A DNA stretch of 36,840 bases from a virus, in the IMG/VR virus record IMGVR_UViG_3300022668_000022, positions 1 to 36,840 of that record; one strand, written 5' to 3'. Under the pieces are notes generated by a model, which had not been told where the DNA came from, searched no databases, and was given only the letters and a program-made list of their open reading frames with translations. Positions 21,853 through 28,583 of the stretch are shown here, in pieces (position 1 is the stretch's first letter; the number at the start of each line of letters is the position of its first letter). The position numbers and the translations under genes are program-made.

Positions 21853-21859
21853 AAGTCAA
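21831..21859 (-). promoter_or_regulatory. Leftward promoter of the Rad52-type operon
   Basis: On the minus strand: TTGACT (21859-21854), 17 bases, TACTAT (21836-21831), with extended TTATGATACTAT. It lies within the same 37 bases as the rightward promoter. Confidence 0.6.
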
Positions 21860-21883
21860 GATATATTTTAAAGGAGTTTTTAG

Positions 21884-22126
21884 ATGACGTTATTTATTAT
21901 TTTTATTTGCTTATCGGTGTGGTCTGTAATGGCCTATTTCACATTCAAGATGTGCGTTGCTCATGGGTTCGGGATTAGTACAACAACATTCATTTTATTG
22001 GATGATGAAACAGACATGTTTGGATGTACATTCATAACTATATTCTCACCTATTTCTTTTTGGATAGTGCTTCCAATGCACCTTGTATTAAAGAATGTTA
22101 AAAAGGATTCAAACAATGAGCAATGA
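21884..22126 (+). CDS. Small membrane protein (80 aa)
   Basis: Two hydrophobic segments (LFIIFICLSVWSVMAYFTF and FITIFSPISFWIVLPMHLVL) are separated by an acidic loop (LLDDETDMFG). It is the first gene after the rightward early promoter, with AAAGGAG at good distance. No family recognised. Early phage membrane proteins of this size often act in superinfection exclusion or host takeover, but nothing specific is visible here. Confidence 0.55.
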   Translation: MTLFIIFICLSVWSVMAYFTFKMCVAHGFGISTTTFILLDDETDMFGCTFITIFSPISFWIVLPMHLVLKNVKKDSNNEQ

Positions 22127-22406
22127 ACACGGCAGAGACTATATATACAGCCAAGAAAATATGGCTCGGTTAGCCTACGGAGTTGGCTTTGATGGATGCG
22201 CTAATTTAATCATGGAGCATTTAGAAATCACCTATCGAAAAGATAGGCCGAGAAGATTAGAATTAGAAAAGATAATCAATGATGCTTTAGACAAATACTA
22301 TGAGCGTTCAGGAAACGGCGTTGATGCTAAGAATCGAGTACTTGCTGCGGATAGATTTAAAATCAAAGAATTAGTGAGGCGAATGGATGAACAGAAAGCA
22401 GTTTGA
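22116..22406 (+). CDS. Hypothetical early protein (96 aa)
   Basis: A helical, charged protein (ENMARLAYGVGFDGCANLIMEHLEITYRKDRPRRLELEKIINDALDKYYE). The ATG at 22116 has AAAAAGGA upstream and overlaps the previous gene; an in-frame start at 22095 is less suitable. It overlaps the HNH gene. No family recognised. Confidence 0.5.
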   Translation: MSNEHGRDYIYSQENMARLAYGVGFDGCANLIMEHLEITYRKDRPRRLELEKIINDALDKYYERSGNGVDAKNRVLAADRFKIKELVRRMDEQKAV

Positions 22407-22698
22407 CATACAACAGAAAAGGAGCGAAATCTTTGAACGTGATGGCTATATGTGTCGAGCTTGCGGTGAAAGCATTCATCGGTTCGGGTCAATGTGTTGC
22501 GCTCACGGAATACATAAAAGCGCTACTAATCTCAAAAAGTTTGGTGATGAAATAGTCAATTCCAAATACAATTTATATTCATGTTGCGGCGGGTGGCATC
22601 GTGGGGTCAGTTGTAATGATAGCCTAAACGTAGGCGTTGCAAATGAAGAGAAAGAGGCACGTAGGATTAAGAGGTTGATTGAAGATGAAATTACATAG
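22387..22698 (+). CDS. HNH-like endonuclease (103 aa)
   Basis: The protein reads RSEIFERDGYMCRACGESIHRF, an RxxxxxRDxxxCxxCG start typical of HNH proteins, then SMCCAHGIHKSATNLKFG-like sequence, where His/Cys would form the active site. A second metal-binding stretch follows (LYSCCGGWHRGVSCNDSL). The order CxxC, then H-x-x-H, then a late C-x-H-x-C-N is a variant of the HNH/zinc arrangement. Phage stand-alone HNH proteins nick DNA and often assist packaging or home. It overlaps its neighbours on both sides. Confidence 0.65.
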   Translation: MNRKQFDIQQKRSEIFERDGYMCRACGESIHRFGSMCCAHGIHKSATNLKKFGDEIVNSKYNLYSCCGGWHRGVSCNDSLNVGVANEEKEARRIKRLIEDEIT

Positions 22699-23200
22699 AG
22701 AGTGGGCAATGCCAAACAGTAAGACGTTTGATATTCTCCCGATAAAAAATTTGATAGAATATTATTTAAAAACTAACAATTCGATTGATCCATTTGCAAA
22801 TACAGGAAAACTTGCCCGGGTAACAAATGACATAAACCCAGGAATGAATACAGATTTTAATTTACCTGCAGATAAGTTTCTTGGAATGTTTGACACTAGT
22901 TCGATTGATTTTATTTTTTATGATCCTCCATATTCATTGAGGCAGATGAAAGAAGTTTATGAAGGTGCAGGGCGTGAATTTACAGAGAATGAGAGCCAAT
23001 CAAGTTATTTGTCTATATGTAAAAAACAATGTATAAGGATTTTAAAGCCTAATGGGATCTGTATGTCTTTCGGATGGAATACAAATGGAATCGGTAGTGA
23101 TTCCATGCAGATAGAAGAGATTCTAATTGTTGCGCATGGTGGTCAACATAACGATACATTATGTACTGTTGAAAGAAAACTCCAAGGGGAATTATTCTAA
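22685..23200 (+). CDS. DNA adenine methyltransferase-like protein (N6/N4 type)
   Basis: The catalytic motif DPPY is at about residue 80 (SIDFIFYDPPYSLRQM). The SAM-binding motif is a variant, SIDPFANTGKLARVTNDI, in place of the usual FxGxGxT. Later SYLSICKKQCIRILKPNGICMSFGWNTNG matches the strand-and-turn region after motif IV. 171 residues is short, with little room for a target-recognition domain. It may protect phage DNA or need a partner. The start is set at ATG 22685 (a TTG at 22679 is possible). Confidence 0.75.
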   Translation: MKLHREWAMPNSKTFDILPIKNLIEYYLKTNNSIDPFANTGKLARVTNDINPGMNTDFNLPADKFLGMFDTSSIDFIFYDPPYSLRQMKEVYEGAGREFTENESQSSYLSICKKQCIRILKPNGICMSFGWNTNGIGSDSMQIEEILIVAHGGQHNDTLCTVERKLQGELF

Positions 23201-23380
23201 TGACTGATTCAAAATGGCGCTCCTGCGAAAGTAAAAAGAAACTCACATCACAGAGACGCTAATCTATACTATCGCAGACAGAGAAAGCGTGGTGTAATAA
23301 TCGGCTATTGGAGACTATATAAATGTCAGTACTGTGGATTTTACCATGTCACGACTAAGGAGCAATGGGGGAAGAAATGA
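23200..23380 (+). pseudogene. Zinc-ribbon phage protein, frame broken by one base
   Basis: The ATG at 23200 (overlapping the methyltransferase stop, TAATG) encodes MTDSKWRSCESKKK and then soon stops. The +1 frame carries the rest without a start codon: NLYYRRQRKRGVIIGYW, then YKCQYCGFYHVTTKEQW, the 'YxCxxCGxxHxTS' zinc-ribbon end common in small phage proteins. Joining the frames at the AAAAA tract (23231-23235) gives a normal 60-residue protein. It could be a real frameshift mutation, a sequence error or programmed slippage. Confidence 0.55.
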
Positions 23381-23505
23381 CAATATCAAAACGAAATCAT
23401 CGAAAAACTGAGCAAGCATGGAACACTTTACACCGAACACACTACGGCAGGCTATGGAGACTCAAGTTTTTATTCTGGAAGATAAAGGGGATATTTAGAA
23501 AATGA
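23377..23505 (+). CDS. Small basic protein (42 aa)
   Basis: MTISKRNHRKTEQAWNTLHR followed by THYGRLWRLKFLFWKIKGIFRK. It is strongly basic with an amphipathic, Trp-rich C-terminal half that could bind DNA or membrane. Both ends overlap neighbours as ATGA, so it is in a tight translational chain between the zinc-ribbon frame and the nuclease gene. No family recognised. Confidence 0.5.
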   Translation: MTISKRNHRKTEQAWNTLHRTHYGRLWRLKFLFWKIKGIFRK

Positions 23506-23990
23506 ATATTAAAGAATCTATAATACAATATCAAGTCTGGAGACTACATCATTTTTTAAATGTGTTCCCAAATATTCACACAGACGAATGGGGCGGATCA
23601 GAGGTGGACGCACTATATCTTACAAACACAAATAGAGCATATTTTTATGAAATCAAATGTAGCAAGGCAGATTTCAAAAACGATCTGAAAAAGGAAAGAC
23701 ATAAATTATTTCTAAATAGATCGTCAGAAATCAGAGTAAAACCAAAACATTTTATCTATCTTTGTTATGGGTTTATTCCTGAACTATCTGAAATTCCAGA
23801 ATATGCAGGTTGTTATCTTGTTAATGATAGATTTTTGATAGACAAATATAATCCATATAAAAAACCACCCATATTATTTAAAGAGCCGCTGACAGAATCA
23901 AATATGGTTTTTCTTAATAAAAAGATTTATACAAGATACAGCAAGTTAGCGAATGATTTCGGGTTTAAAGAATACTGGAAAACAAGATAA
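23502..23990 (+). CDS. PD-(D/E)XK-type nuclease-like protein (162 aa)
   Basis: Residues 30-60 read EWGGSEVDALYLTNTNRAYFYEIKCSKADFKNDLKKERH. This has the acidic residue of the first strand (EVDAL), the E-x-K of the second (YEIKCS) and a following DFxxD-K helix, as in MmcB-like and related phage nucleases that carry ExKxSxxDF. The C-terminal half (KHFIYLCYGFIPELSEIPEYAGCYLVND) fits the rest of that fold. It probably processes DNA ends or branches; specific substrate unknown. Confidence 0.7.
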   Translation: MNIKESIIQYQVWRLHHFLNVFPNIHTDEWGGSEVDALYLTNTNRAYFYEIKCSKADFKNDLKKERHKLFLNRSSEIRVKPKHFIYLCYGFIPELSEIPEYAGCYLVNDRFLIDKYNPYKKPPILFKEPLTESNMVFLNKKIYTRYSKLANDFGFKEYWKTR

Positions 23991-24000
23991 AGGGGATAGT

Positions 24001-24192
24001 ATGCAAGACTTTAAAACAATCGAAATAGACGGCGAGTTCTTCCAAGATCCATGGGAGTGGTTGTTTGAGGACACATTACAGTTTGCAGTCGATAGGTTAC
24101 ATTATGCTATGCATGAATTTGGAAACGAATTATACAAAGTATTAGCTCCTCTCATGAAATCAGTTTCAAACGCTTTGACAACCGACAAGTGA
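24001..24192 (+). CDS. Hypothetical protein (63 aa)
   Basis: MQDFKTIEIDGEFFQDPWEW followed by LFEDTLQFAVDRLHYAMHEFGNELYKVLAPLMKSVSNAL, mostly helical. AAGGGG precedes the chosen ATG at 24001; an upstream in-frame start (23953) lies inside the nuclease gene. Its last codons contain the -35 box of the promoter for the structured RNA. No family recognised. Confidence 0.5.
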   Translation: MQDFKTIEIDGEFFQDPWEWLFEDTLQFAVDRLHYAMHEFGNELYKVLAPLMKSVSNALTTDK

Positions 24193-24203
24193 TGTGATAG
24201 AAT
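24175..24203 (+). promoter_or_regulatory. Promoter of the structured RNA
   Basis: TTGACA (24175-24180), 17 bases, TAGAAT (24198-24203), preceded by TG (extended -10). The transcript would begin near 24210, exactly where the stem-loops begin. Confidence 0.68.
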
Positions 24204-24209
24204 GAGTTA

Positions 24210-24340
24210 GTCAAGGATTGGTAACCCTTGCAATACTACGTATGTAGTATTACATTACGTGAAGAGCTATTGATAGCTAAAGTATGTGTAATGGCATACG
24301 ATCAGGACTTACCATCCTGGCTATCAGTAGCTCTTTTTTT
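24210..24340 (+). ncRNA. Structured non-coding RNA with intrinsic terminator, about 130 nt
   Basis: In order: hairpin CAAGG/CCTTG (24212-24216 with 24226-24230); hairpin AATACTAC/GTAGTATT (24232-24239 with 24244-24251, loop GTAT); then a 14-bp closing stem AGAGCTATTGATAG (24263-24276) with CTATCAGTAGCTCT (24321-24334), one U-G pair. This stem encloses hairpins GTATG/CATAC (24282-24286 with 24295-24299) and CAGGA/TCCTG (24303-24307 with 24315-24319). Seven Ts end the stem (24334-24340). Loop TGGTAA (24219-24224) is perfectly complementary to loop TTACCA (24309-24314), a possible kissing contact. It may be a free small RNA or a 5' attenuator of the GIY-YIG and replication genes. I do not recognise the class. 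Confidence 0.72.
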
Positions 24341-24350
24341 CGGAGTTTTT

Positions 24351-24827
24351 ATGTTCAATCTATTCGACTTATTGTTAATCAGGAAACCAATATATCAAAG
24401 GGTATTGTCAATGTACAGTAAGAATATTAAGGCATTTTGGAAGATGGCGCCAGAGGAAATGATTCTCGAATTCTGTGAGATTGAGGATCTTGAATTTGAC
24501 ATGGAAGGTGTTTATTCAATTTCTATGAATAGCAGGAAAGGATATAGTGAAAATATATATATTGGAAGAACAAATAGAGCTATAGGAATAAGGATAATAG
24601 AACACATGATGGAGGCTGTAGATTATTTCACAAACTATAAAGATAAAAAGTTTTCTAATGGCAATAAGATAATGGCTATATATGACTGCTTGAATAGTAA
24701 TGGGAAGTTAAAGGTGCGTATGATCTCGGCAGACCCAGAACAAGAATATGATATTATCAAAAGATATAAAATAAAAAGCGACAAAATAGATACCTTAACT
24801 TTATTGAATATAAAACTAGGAGACTGA
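24351..24827 (+). CDS. GIY-YIG nuclease-like protein (158 aa)
   Basis: From ATG 24351 (CGGAG upstream) the motif order is GVYSI at 53-57 (the GIY strand), IYIGRT at 69-74 (the YIG strand), then RxxEH at 81-85, which matches the GIY-YIG core in which Arg and His/Glu follow the YIG strand. The N-terminal 50 residues are a separate helical region. Starts further upstream lie within the structured RNA. It may be a homing or host-DNA-degrading nuclease. Its expression probably depends on read-through of the RNA's terminator. Confidence 0.65.
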   Translation: MFNLFDLLLIRKPIYQRVLSMYSKNIKAFWKMAPEEMILEFCEIEDLEFDMEGVYSISMNSRKGYSENIYIGRTNRAIGIRIIEHMMEAVDYFTNYKDKKFSNGNKIMAIYDCLNSNGKLKVRMISADPEQEYDIIKRYKIKSDKIDTLTLLNIKLGD

Positions 24828-24828
24828 T

Positions 24829-25503
24829 ATGCAATGGTTTAAACACATGAGTAACATGAGAAATGACCCTAAAATCAAAAGGCTTATCAGTAAGTATGGC
24901 ATAGAGGGGTATGGATTATACAGCCTTGTCATAGAGTCAATAGTAGATAACCTAACAACACAATCCCCAATGCCAGACCTACAAGAGACATGCGAAGATA
25001 TAGCAGATTTCTATAGAGGTGATACCGCAAAGATAAACGAGCAAATGTCTTTTATGGTTAATCAAGGATTGTTTGAAGTAGACGAGATCACAGGGCGTAT
25101 AATGTGCCATAAAATATATAAATTTCTGGAAGCAAGCCAAACAAGAAGCGCAGAGATAAGGGATATGATTAAAACATATAAAAACAACAAGGGATTAGTC
25201 GTTGCGTCAGGAATGTCTCAGACAGTACCAGACAATTGTGAAGAAGAGAAAAGAAGAGAAAAGAAGAGAATAGAAAAGAATACCTATAGTGAGTGTGTAA
25301 AACTTTCAGAAGAACAATATAAAAAGTTGATTGACAAGTTTGGTGAACATGACACAAAATTAAAGATAGATAATTTAAACAATTACATCATGAGTAAAGG
25401 AAAACAATATAAGAGCCATTATCACACTATCCTGGCTTGGAGTAAGAAGGATGTCGTGAAACAACCTACTATAAAACCATACGGAAAAAGTATTTTTGAT
25501 TAG
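24829..25503 (+). CDS. Replisome organiser, DUF4373/Lin1244-type
   Basis: The N terminus MQWFKHMSNMRNDPKIKRLISKYGIEGYGLYSLVIESIVDNL is the signature of the DUF4373 (Lin1244/Lin1753-like) winged-helix domain found in phage replication initiators. The C terminus (YKKLIDKFGEHDTKLKIDNLNNYIMSKGKQYKSHYHTILAWSKKD) is the domain common to such proteins that contacts the helicase or its loader. Between them is a Lys/Glu/Arg linker encoded by a decamer repeat. It lies just before the DnaB-type helicase. It probably binds the phage origin and recruits the helicase. Confidence 0.85.
   Translation: MQWFKHMSNMRNDPKIKRLISKYGIEGYGLYSLVIESIVDNLTTQSPMPDLQETCEDIADFYRGDTAKINEQMSFMVNQGLFEVDEITGRIMCHKIYKFLEASQTRSAEIRDMIKTYKNNKGLVVASGMSQTVPDNCEEEKRREKKRIEKNTYSECVKLSEEQYKKLIDKFGEHDTKLKIDNLNNYIMSKGKQYKSHYHTILAWSKKDVVKQPTIKPYGKSIFD
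25241..25270. repeat. Three exact decamer repeats in the replisome organiser gene; origin candidate
   Basis: AAGAAGAGAA occurs three times in direct succession (25241-25270), within a longer purine-only tract on the plus strand. Ten-base periodicity puts each copy on the same face of the helix. Many phages place the replication origin inside the initiator gene; this is the only iteron-like element seen in it. Confidence 0.4.
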
Positions 25504-25512
25504 GAGTGATTT

Positions 25513-26766
25513 ATGGGTATTGATAACGAGTATGCACTATTAGGCCATTGCCTGAATAACAGTAGAGTTGTAAGCCAACATTATCTACACGAAAAACTAT
25601 TTCAGAACAATTCTACTCGAAAGATTTACAGAGCTATAGTTAAGATAATGGATGTTGACGGAACGATACCTGATTTAGTTTCTCTGAGAGATGAAGATAT
25701 TCAGAAGGATGAATTATTAAAACTGTCAGAGCAAGGGTTTTCAGGAACGCCGAAATTCCATTATTCAAAGATTATTAACGATTACAAAATGTTGGGAATT
25801 ACAGCTATAAAAAATGTTGCTGAAAACTGTAATGATAAGCCTGATGAAGTGTTGCAGAAAATAAGCGAAATGATAAGCAAGATTACAAAAGTGAGCGATG
25901 TTGATAGCCTTGTTAATATCAAAGAGTTGCTTATTCCATACATGAACGAGATTGAAGAGCGATTTAAAAACAAAGGTCAATTACCAGGAATAACAACAGG
26001 ATTTGATAAGCTCGATTCTTACACGTTAGGATTACAGAAGAAACAAATGATTGTAGTTGGTGCGAGGCCGTCAGATGGCAAGACAGCGGTTATGTTAAAT
26101 ATGGCTTTGGCTTGTTCAAAGAAAGGGCACAAACCATGTATTCTAAATCTTGAATCAAATAATACTGAAATGATTACAAGGTTTATTAGTCAGATAGCTG
26201 CGGTTAATGGTCAAAAGATTTCTGCAGGAATGGTTACAGGTGATGAGTTTACAAAGATAGTTGACGCTTGCACAGACTTAAGCAGGAATGACATATTTAT
26301 GTATGACTCTCCAAATATCTCATTGACTGAATTGATAGCAAGAGCAAGGCAAGCGGTCAACATGTATAAGTGCGATATTATTTTTATCGATTATATACAG
26401 ATAATTAGGAACACTGGGAACTTCGGATCAAAAAGAGAGAAAGTAGAGGATGTTTCTATCAGATTAAAAGAGCTTGCCAGAGAGTTAGATATTCCAGTTG
26501 TGGTAATGGCACAGTTAAATAGAAACGCCGCAAACACAATGCCAACTGTATCAGAGTTTAAAGAATCAGGGCAGATTGAACAAGATGCAGACATAGCAAT
26601 ATTACTGTACCATGAACGAGACAAAGACAGCCAAGAAACATTTAAGCCAATAAAAAACAGTTGGTTTATTATAGATAAAAACAGGAACGGGGCTAAAGCA
26701 AATATTCCAGTTTTATTTAAAGGTGAATATGTAAAGTTCATGGAAAAAGAATATTACCATGAATAA
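25513..26766 (+). CDS. Replicative DNA helicase, DnaB family
   Basis: 417 residues. An N-terminal DnaB-type helical domain (NEYALLGHCLNNSRVVSQHYLHEKLF) precedes the RecA-like core. The core has ITTGFDKLDSYTLGLQKKQMIVVGARPSDGKTAVML with Walker A GARPSDGKT at about residue 182, Walker B DIIFIDYIQII near 288, and the later SFKESGQIEQDAD-like and KNRNGAKANIPV motifs. The length is a little under bacterial DnaB (about 450-470). It unwinds phage DNA 5' to 3' with the host polymerase, since no phage polymerase was found. Confidence 0.93.
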   Translation: MGIDNEYALLGHCLNNSRVVSQHYLHEKLFQNNSTRKIYRAIVKIMDVDGTIPDLVSLRDEDIQKDELLKLSEQGFSGTPKFHYSKIINDYKMLGITAIKNVAENCNDKPDEVLQKISEMISKITKVSDVDSLVNIKELLIPYMNEIEERFKNKGQLPGITTGFDKLDSYTLGLQKKQMIVVGARPSDGKTAVMLNMALACSKKGHKPCILNLESNNTEMITRFISQIAAVNGQKISAGMVTGDEFTKIVDACTDLSRNDIFMYDSPNISLTELIARARQAVNMYKCDIIFIDYIQIIRNTGNFGSKREKVEDVSIRLKELARELDIPVVVMAQLNRNAANTMPTVSEFKESGQIEQDADIAILLYHERDKDSQETFKPIKNSWFIIDKNRNGAKANIPVLFKGEYVKFMEKEYYHE

Positions 26767-26795
26767 GGCCGAAAGGTATAATTAAGGAGAGATAT

Positions 26796-26981
26796 ATGAA
26801 AATTAATTTAGGATTAGAGCCACACGAATTGGAAAGAAGAGTACAAATAGCTGTTTTAGACTTCCCAATAACGCAAGAGTGTTCCCGAGAAAAGCTTGCG
26901 CAGTTTGCATTTTTGGAAGGGTATCGTGAAGCACTTGAAACGCTTGGTAAGAAACTATATGAAGGTGTTGAAGAAATATAA
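26796..26981 (+). CDS. Hypothetical protein (61 aa)
   Basis: A helical protein, MKINLGLEPHELERRVQIAV followed by LDFPITQECSREKLAQFAFLEGYREALETL. AAGGAGAG precedes the start. The AFLEGYREAL helix recurs in small phage proteins of unknown role. It follows the helicase gene by 29 bases, in which GGCCGAAAGG is seen, and precedes a new promoter at 26992. Confidence 0.5.
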   Translation: MKINLGLEPHELERRVQIAVLDFPITQECSREKLAQFAFLEGYREALETLGKKLYEGVEEI

Positions 26982-26991
26982 AATAAAACCC

Positions 26992-27020
26992 TTGCAATCT
27001 AACAAGCGTTATGATACAAT
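26992..27020 (+). promoter_or_regulatory. Promoter for the second early operon
   Basis: TTGCAA (26992-26997), 17 bases, TACAAT (27015-27020) with extended TTATGATACAAT. TAAGGAG begins at 27026, so the mRNA would begin almost at the ribosome site of the gene at 27039. Confidence 0.62.
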
Positions 27021-27038
27021 CAGGGTAAGGAGTTAATT

Positions 27039-27203
27039 ATGGATAATAAAGATAGATTGATTACTGAACTTAGAAGAGAAATCTTGATTAAGAACATAGC
27101 ACTCGAAAAGGCCCGTGAAGATATAAACTGGATGCTAAATAATCGCAAGTTCTTAAATCCCGAATGTTTTGATTACTTAGATGATAAGGAGTTAATTAAA
27201 TGA
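27039..27203 (+). CDS. Hypothetical helical protein (54 aa)
   Basis: MDNKDRLITELRREILIKNI then ALEKAREDINWMLNNRKFLN: one long charged helix followed by a polar tail. TAAGGAG is 6 bases upstream. Its stop overlaps the next start (ATGA), and its last codons are also the ribosome site of that next gene. No family recognised. Confidence 0.5.
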   Translation: MDNKDRLITELRREILIKNIALEKAREDINWMLNNRKFLNPECFDYLDDKELIK

Positions 27204-27526
27204 GTTTAGACGTATATTTAAAGTGTAATAGTTGTGGATGTGAACATTATAGTGCAAACATAACTCATAATTTAAATACAATGGCGAAAATTGTCGGGAT
27301 ATATACAGAACTATGGAGACCTGAAACAGTTTACATAACACATGCAAGACAATTAATCAGGCCATTAAAATTAGCAATCAGAGCAATGAAAGGAAACAAG
27401 GATAAGCTTTTAAAATATAATCCTAATAACGGATGGGGTACATATGAAGGCCTTCTTATATTCATGAAAGATTATTTAATAGCTTGTTGTCGTTACCCAA
27501 AAGATAAAGTAATTGCATGGAGATAA
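27200..27526 (+). CDS. Conserved phage protein of unknown function (108 aa)
   Basis: It carries the recognisable phage-family pattern SLDVYLxx ... EHYSANITHNLNTMAKIVGIYTELWRP, then ITHARQLIRPLKLAI, YNPNNGWGTYEGLLIFMKDYL and ACCRYPKDKVIAWR. This family recurs in small early regions of unrelated phages without assigned function. An early CxxCGC pair may bind metal. The segment GATAAGGAGTTAATTAAATG supplies its start and is repeated before the gene at 27539. Confidence 0.75.
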   Translation: MSLDVYLKCNSCGCEHYSANITHNLNTMAKIVGIYTELWRPETVYITHARQLIRPLKLAIRAMKGNKDKLLKYNPNNGWGTYEGLLIFMKDYLIACCRYPKDKVIAWR

Positions 27527-27538
27527 GGAGTTAATTAA

Positions 27539-27745
27539 ATGGATTTCAATCACCAAATAGAAATCGATTTCAAGGACATTATGCAGAATGTTGACAAAGA
27601 TGAATTACTTGAAGGGTTATATAGATATTGGTCTATTGAAGAGCTATATAATCAGTGGCTTTCTGACACGGAAAAGAATGATTTAAAACTTGAGATCATT
27701 GCCGAATACCTACAAGAACAGGAGGAATTGAAAGATGGATCGTAA
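27539..27745 (+). CDS. Hypothetical acidic protein (68 aa)
   Basis: A helical acidic protein (MDFNHQIEIDFKDIMQNVDKD, EELYNQWLSDTEKNDLKLEIIAEYLQEQEEL). It is preceded by the same GATAAGGAGTTAATTAAATG sequence as the gene at 27200. It overlaps the next gene by 11 bases. No family recognised. Confidence 0.5.
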   Translation: MDFNHQIEIDFKDIMQNVDKDELLEGLYRYWSIEELYNQWLSDTEKNDLKLEIIAEYLQEQEELKDGS

Positions 27746-27950
27746 AATAAAACTCCATTCATCAACAATCTACTATTACGTTGACAAAGATGAAATAACA
27801 ATAACCGGGATAAAAGCGGATGACGGTTCAATGCATGATGTAATATACAACGCACTGAATAACCATGATAAAATAATCTTTGATCAGATATCACAGACAA
27901 ATCAAGATTTATGCATAGCAGAATCAAAAAAACCTTGGTGGACTAAATGA
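27735..27950 (+). CDS. Hypothetical protein (71 aa)
   Basis: MDRKIKLHSSTIYYYVDKDE then ITITGIKADDGSMHDVIYNALNNHDKIIFDQI: beta strands and one helix. The end is AESKKPWWTK. AGGAGGAA lies upstream inside the previous gene. The stop overlaps the next start (ATGA). No family recognised. Confidence 0.5.
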   Translation: MDRKIKLHSSTIYYYVDKDEITITGIKADDGSMHDVIYNALNNHDKIIFDQISQTNQDLCIAESKKPWWTK

Positions 27951-28246
27951 AAGTAATAGAAATTGAAAGTTGTATAAAATGTTTAGATTACGAGGTTGTC
28001 GGATCTTTGTCGACTACAACATATCATTGTAAAAAAGATGGCCATAGGAACACAACACCAAAAAAGCTATTCAAATCCTGCCACCTTCCAGACAAGCAAG
28101 AAAAAGGCTGTGAGTGGGAATGTTACCCTGGTGATGATTATTACGAGACCGCATGCGGAGAATATCAACATTATATGAATATTGGATTCAAATCAAGCTG
28201 GAAATTCTGCCCATACTGCGGAAATAAAATAAAGGTGAAGTTATGA
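27947..28246 (+). CDS. Zinc-ribbon phage protein (99 aa)
   Basis: Cysteines at ESCIKCLDYE, TYHCKKDG, KSCHLP and GCEWECYPGDDYYETACGEYQHYMN, with a C-terminal WKFCPYCGNKIKV ribbon. The arrangement ending FCPYCGKKI is widespread in small phage proteins and should bind one or two zinc ions. Probably a nucleic-acid or protein adaptor. It overlaps both neighbours (ATGA) in a compact operon. Confidence 0.65.
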   Translation: MKVIEIESCIKCLDYEVVGSLSTTTYHCKKDGHRNTTPKKLFKSCHLPDKQEKGCEWECYPGDDYYETACGEYQHYMNIGFKSSWKFCPYCGNKIKVKL

Positions 28247-28524
28247 AAAAAATATTATTAAAATGGTTAGGAATTGACCGTATATTGGAAAATAATATTA
28301 AAGCAAAAAAACGAATTGAATATCTCGAATCGTTAGTTAAAATAGGAGTTGATTATTCACCGGCAGAAAGAAAATCATGGGCGGTTATTTGTTTAAATGG
28401 AAATCCAGAGCATGTGACTTTTGTCGATTTGAATAGCAAGGATGCCAGAGAAATCTTAAATATCTTTTCCATGTTTAATAGAAATAACATATGGTATGAT
28501 TACCCTTTAGGAATGTTTGAATGA
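28243..28524 (+). CDS. Hypothetical protein (93 aa)
   Basis: An N-terminal helix (KKILLKWLGIDRILENNIKAKKRIEYLESL) is followed by a beta segment (SWAVICLNGNPEHVTFVDLNSKDAREILNIFSMF). The second half, with strand, DLNSKDAREI helix and a short end, resembles small phage alpha/beta proteins without known role. Both ends overlap neighbours as ATGA. Confidence 0.5.
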   Translation: MKKILLKWLGIDRILENNIKAKKRIEYLESLVKIGVDYSPAERKSWAVICLNGNPEHVTFVDLNSKDAREILNIFSMFNRNNIWYDYPLGMFE

Positions 28525-28583
28525 ATAATCTAAAAGAACCAGCACTCAAGAAAGTGCGTGAAGATAAGGGAGCAATCAAATGA
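28521..28583 (+). CDS. Possible 20-aa coupling peptide
   Basis: MNNLKEPALKKVREDKGAIK: the start overlaps the previous stop and the stop overlaps the next start (ATGA on both sides). It bridges what would otherwise be a 55-base gap. Either a tiny gene or a translational link. Confidence 0.4.
   Translation: MNNLKEPALKKVREDKGAIK

Noticed and set aside
24228-24350. Upstream extension of the GIY-YIG gene starting at TTG 24228
   Set aside because: The extension translates the stems of the structured RNA and its terminator; ATG 24351 with CGGAG is the better start.
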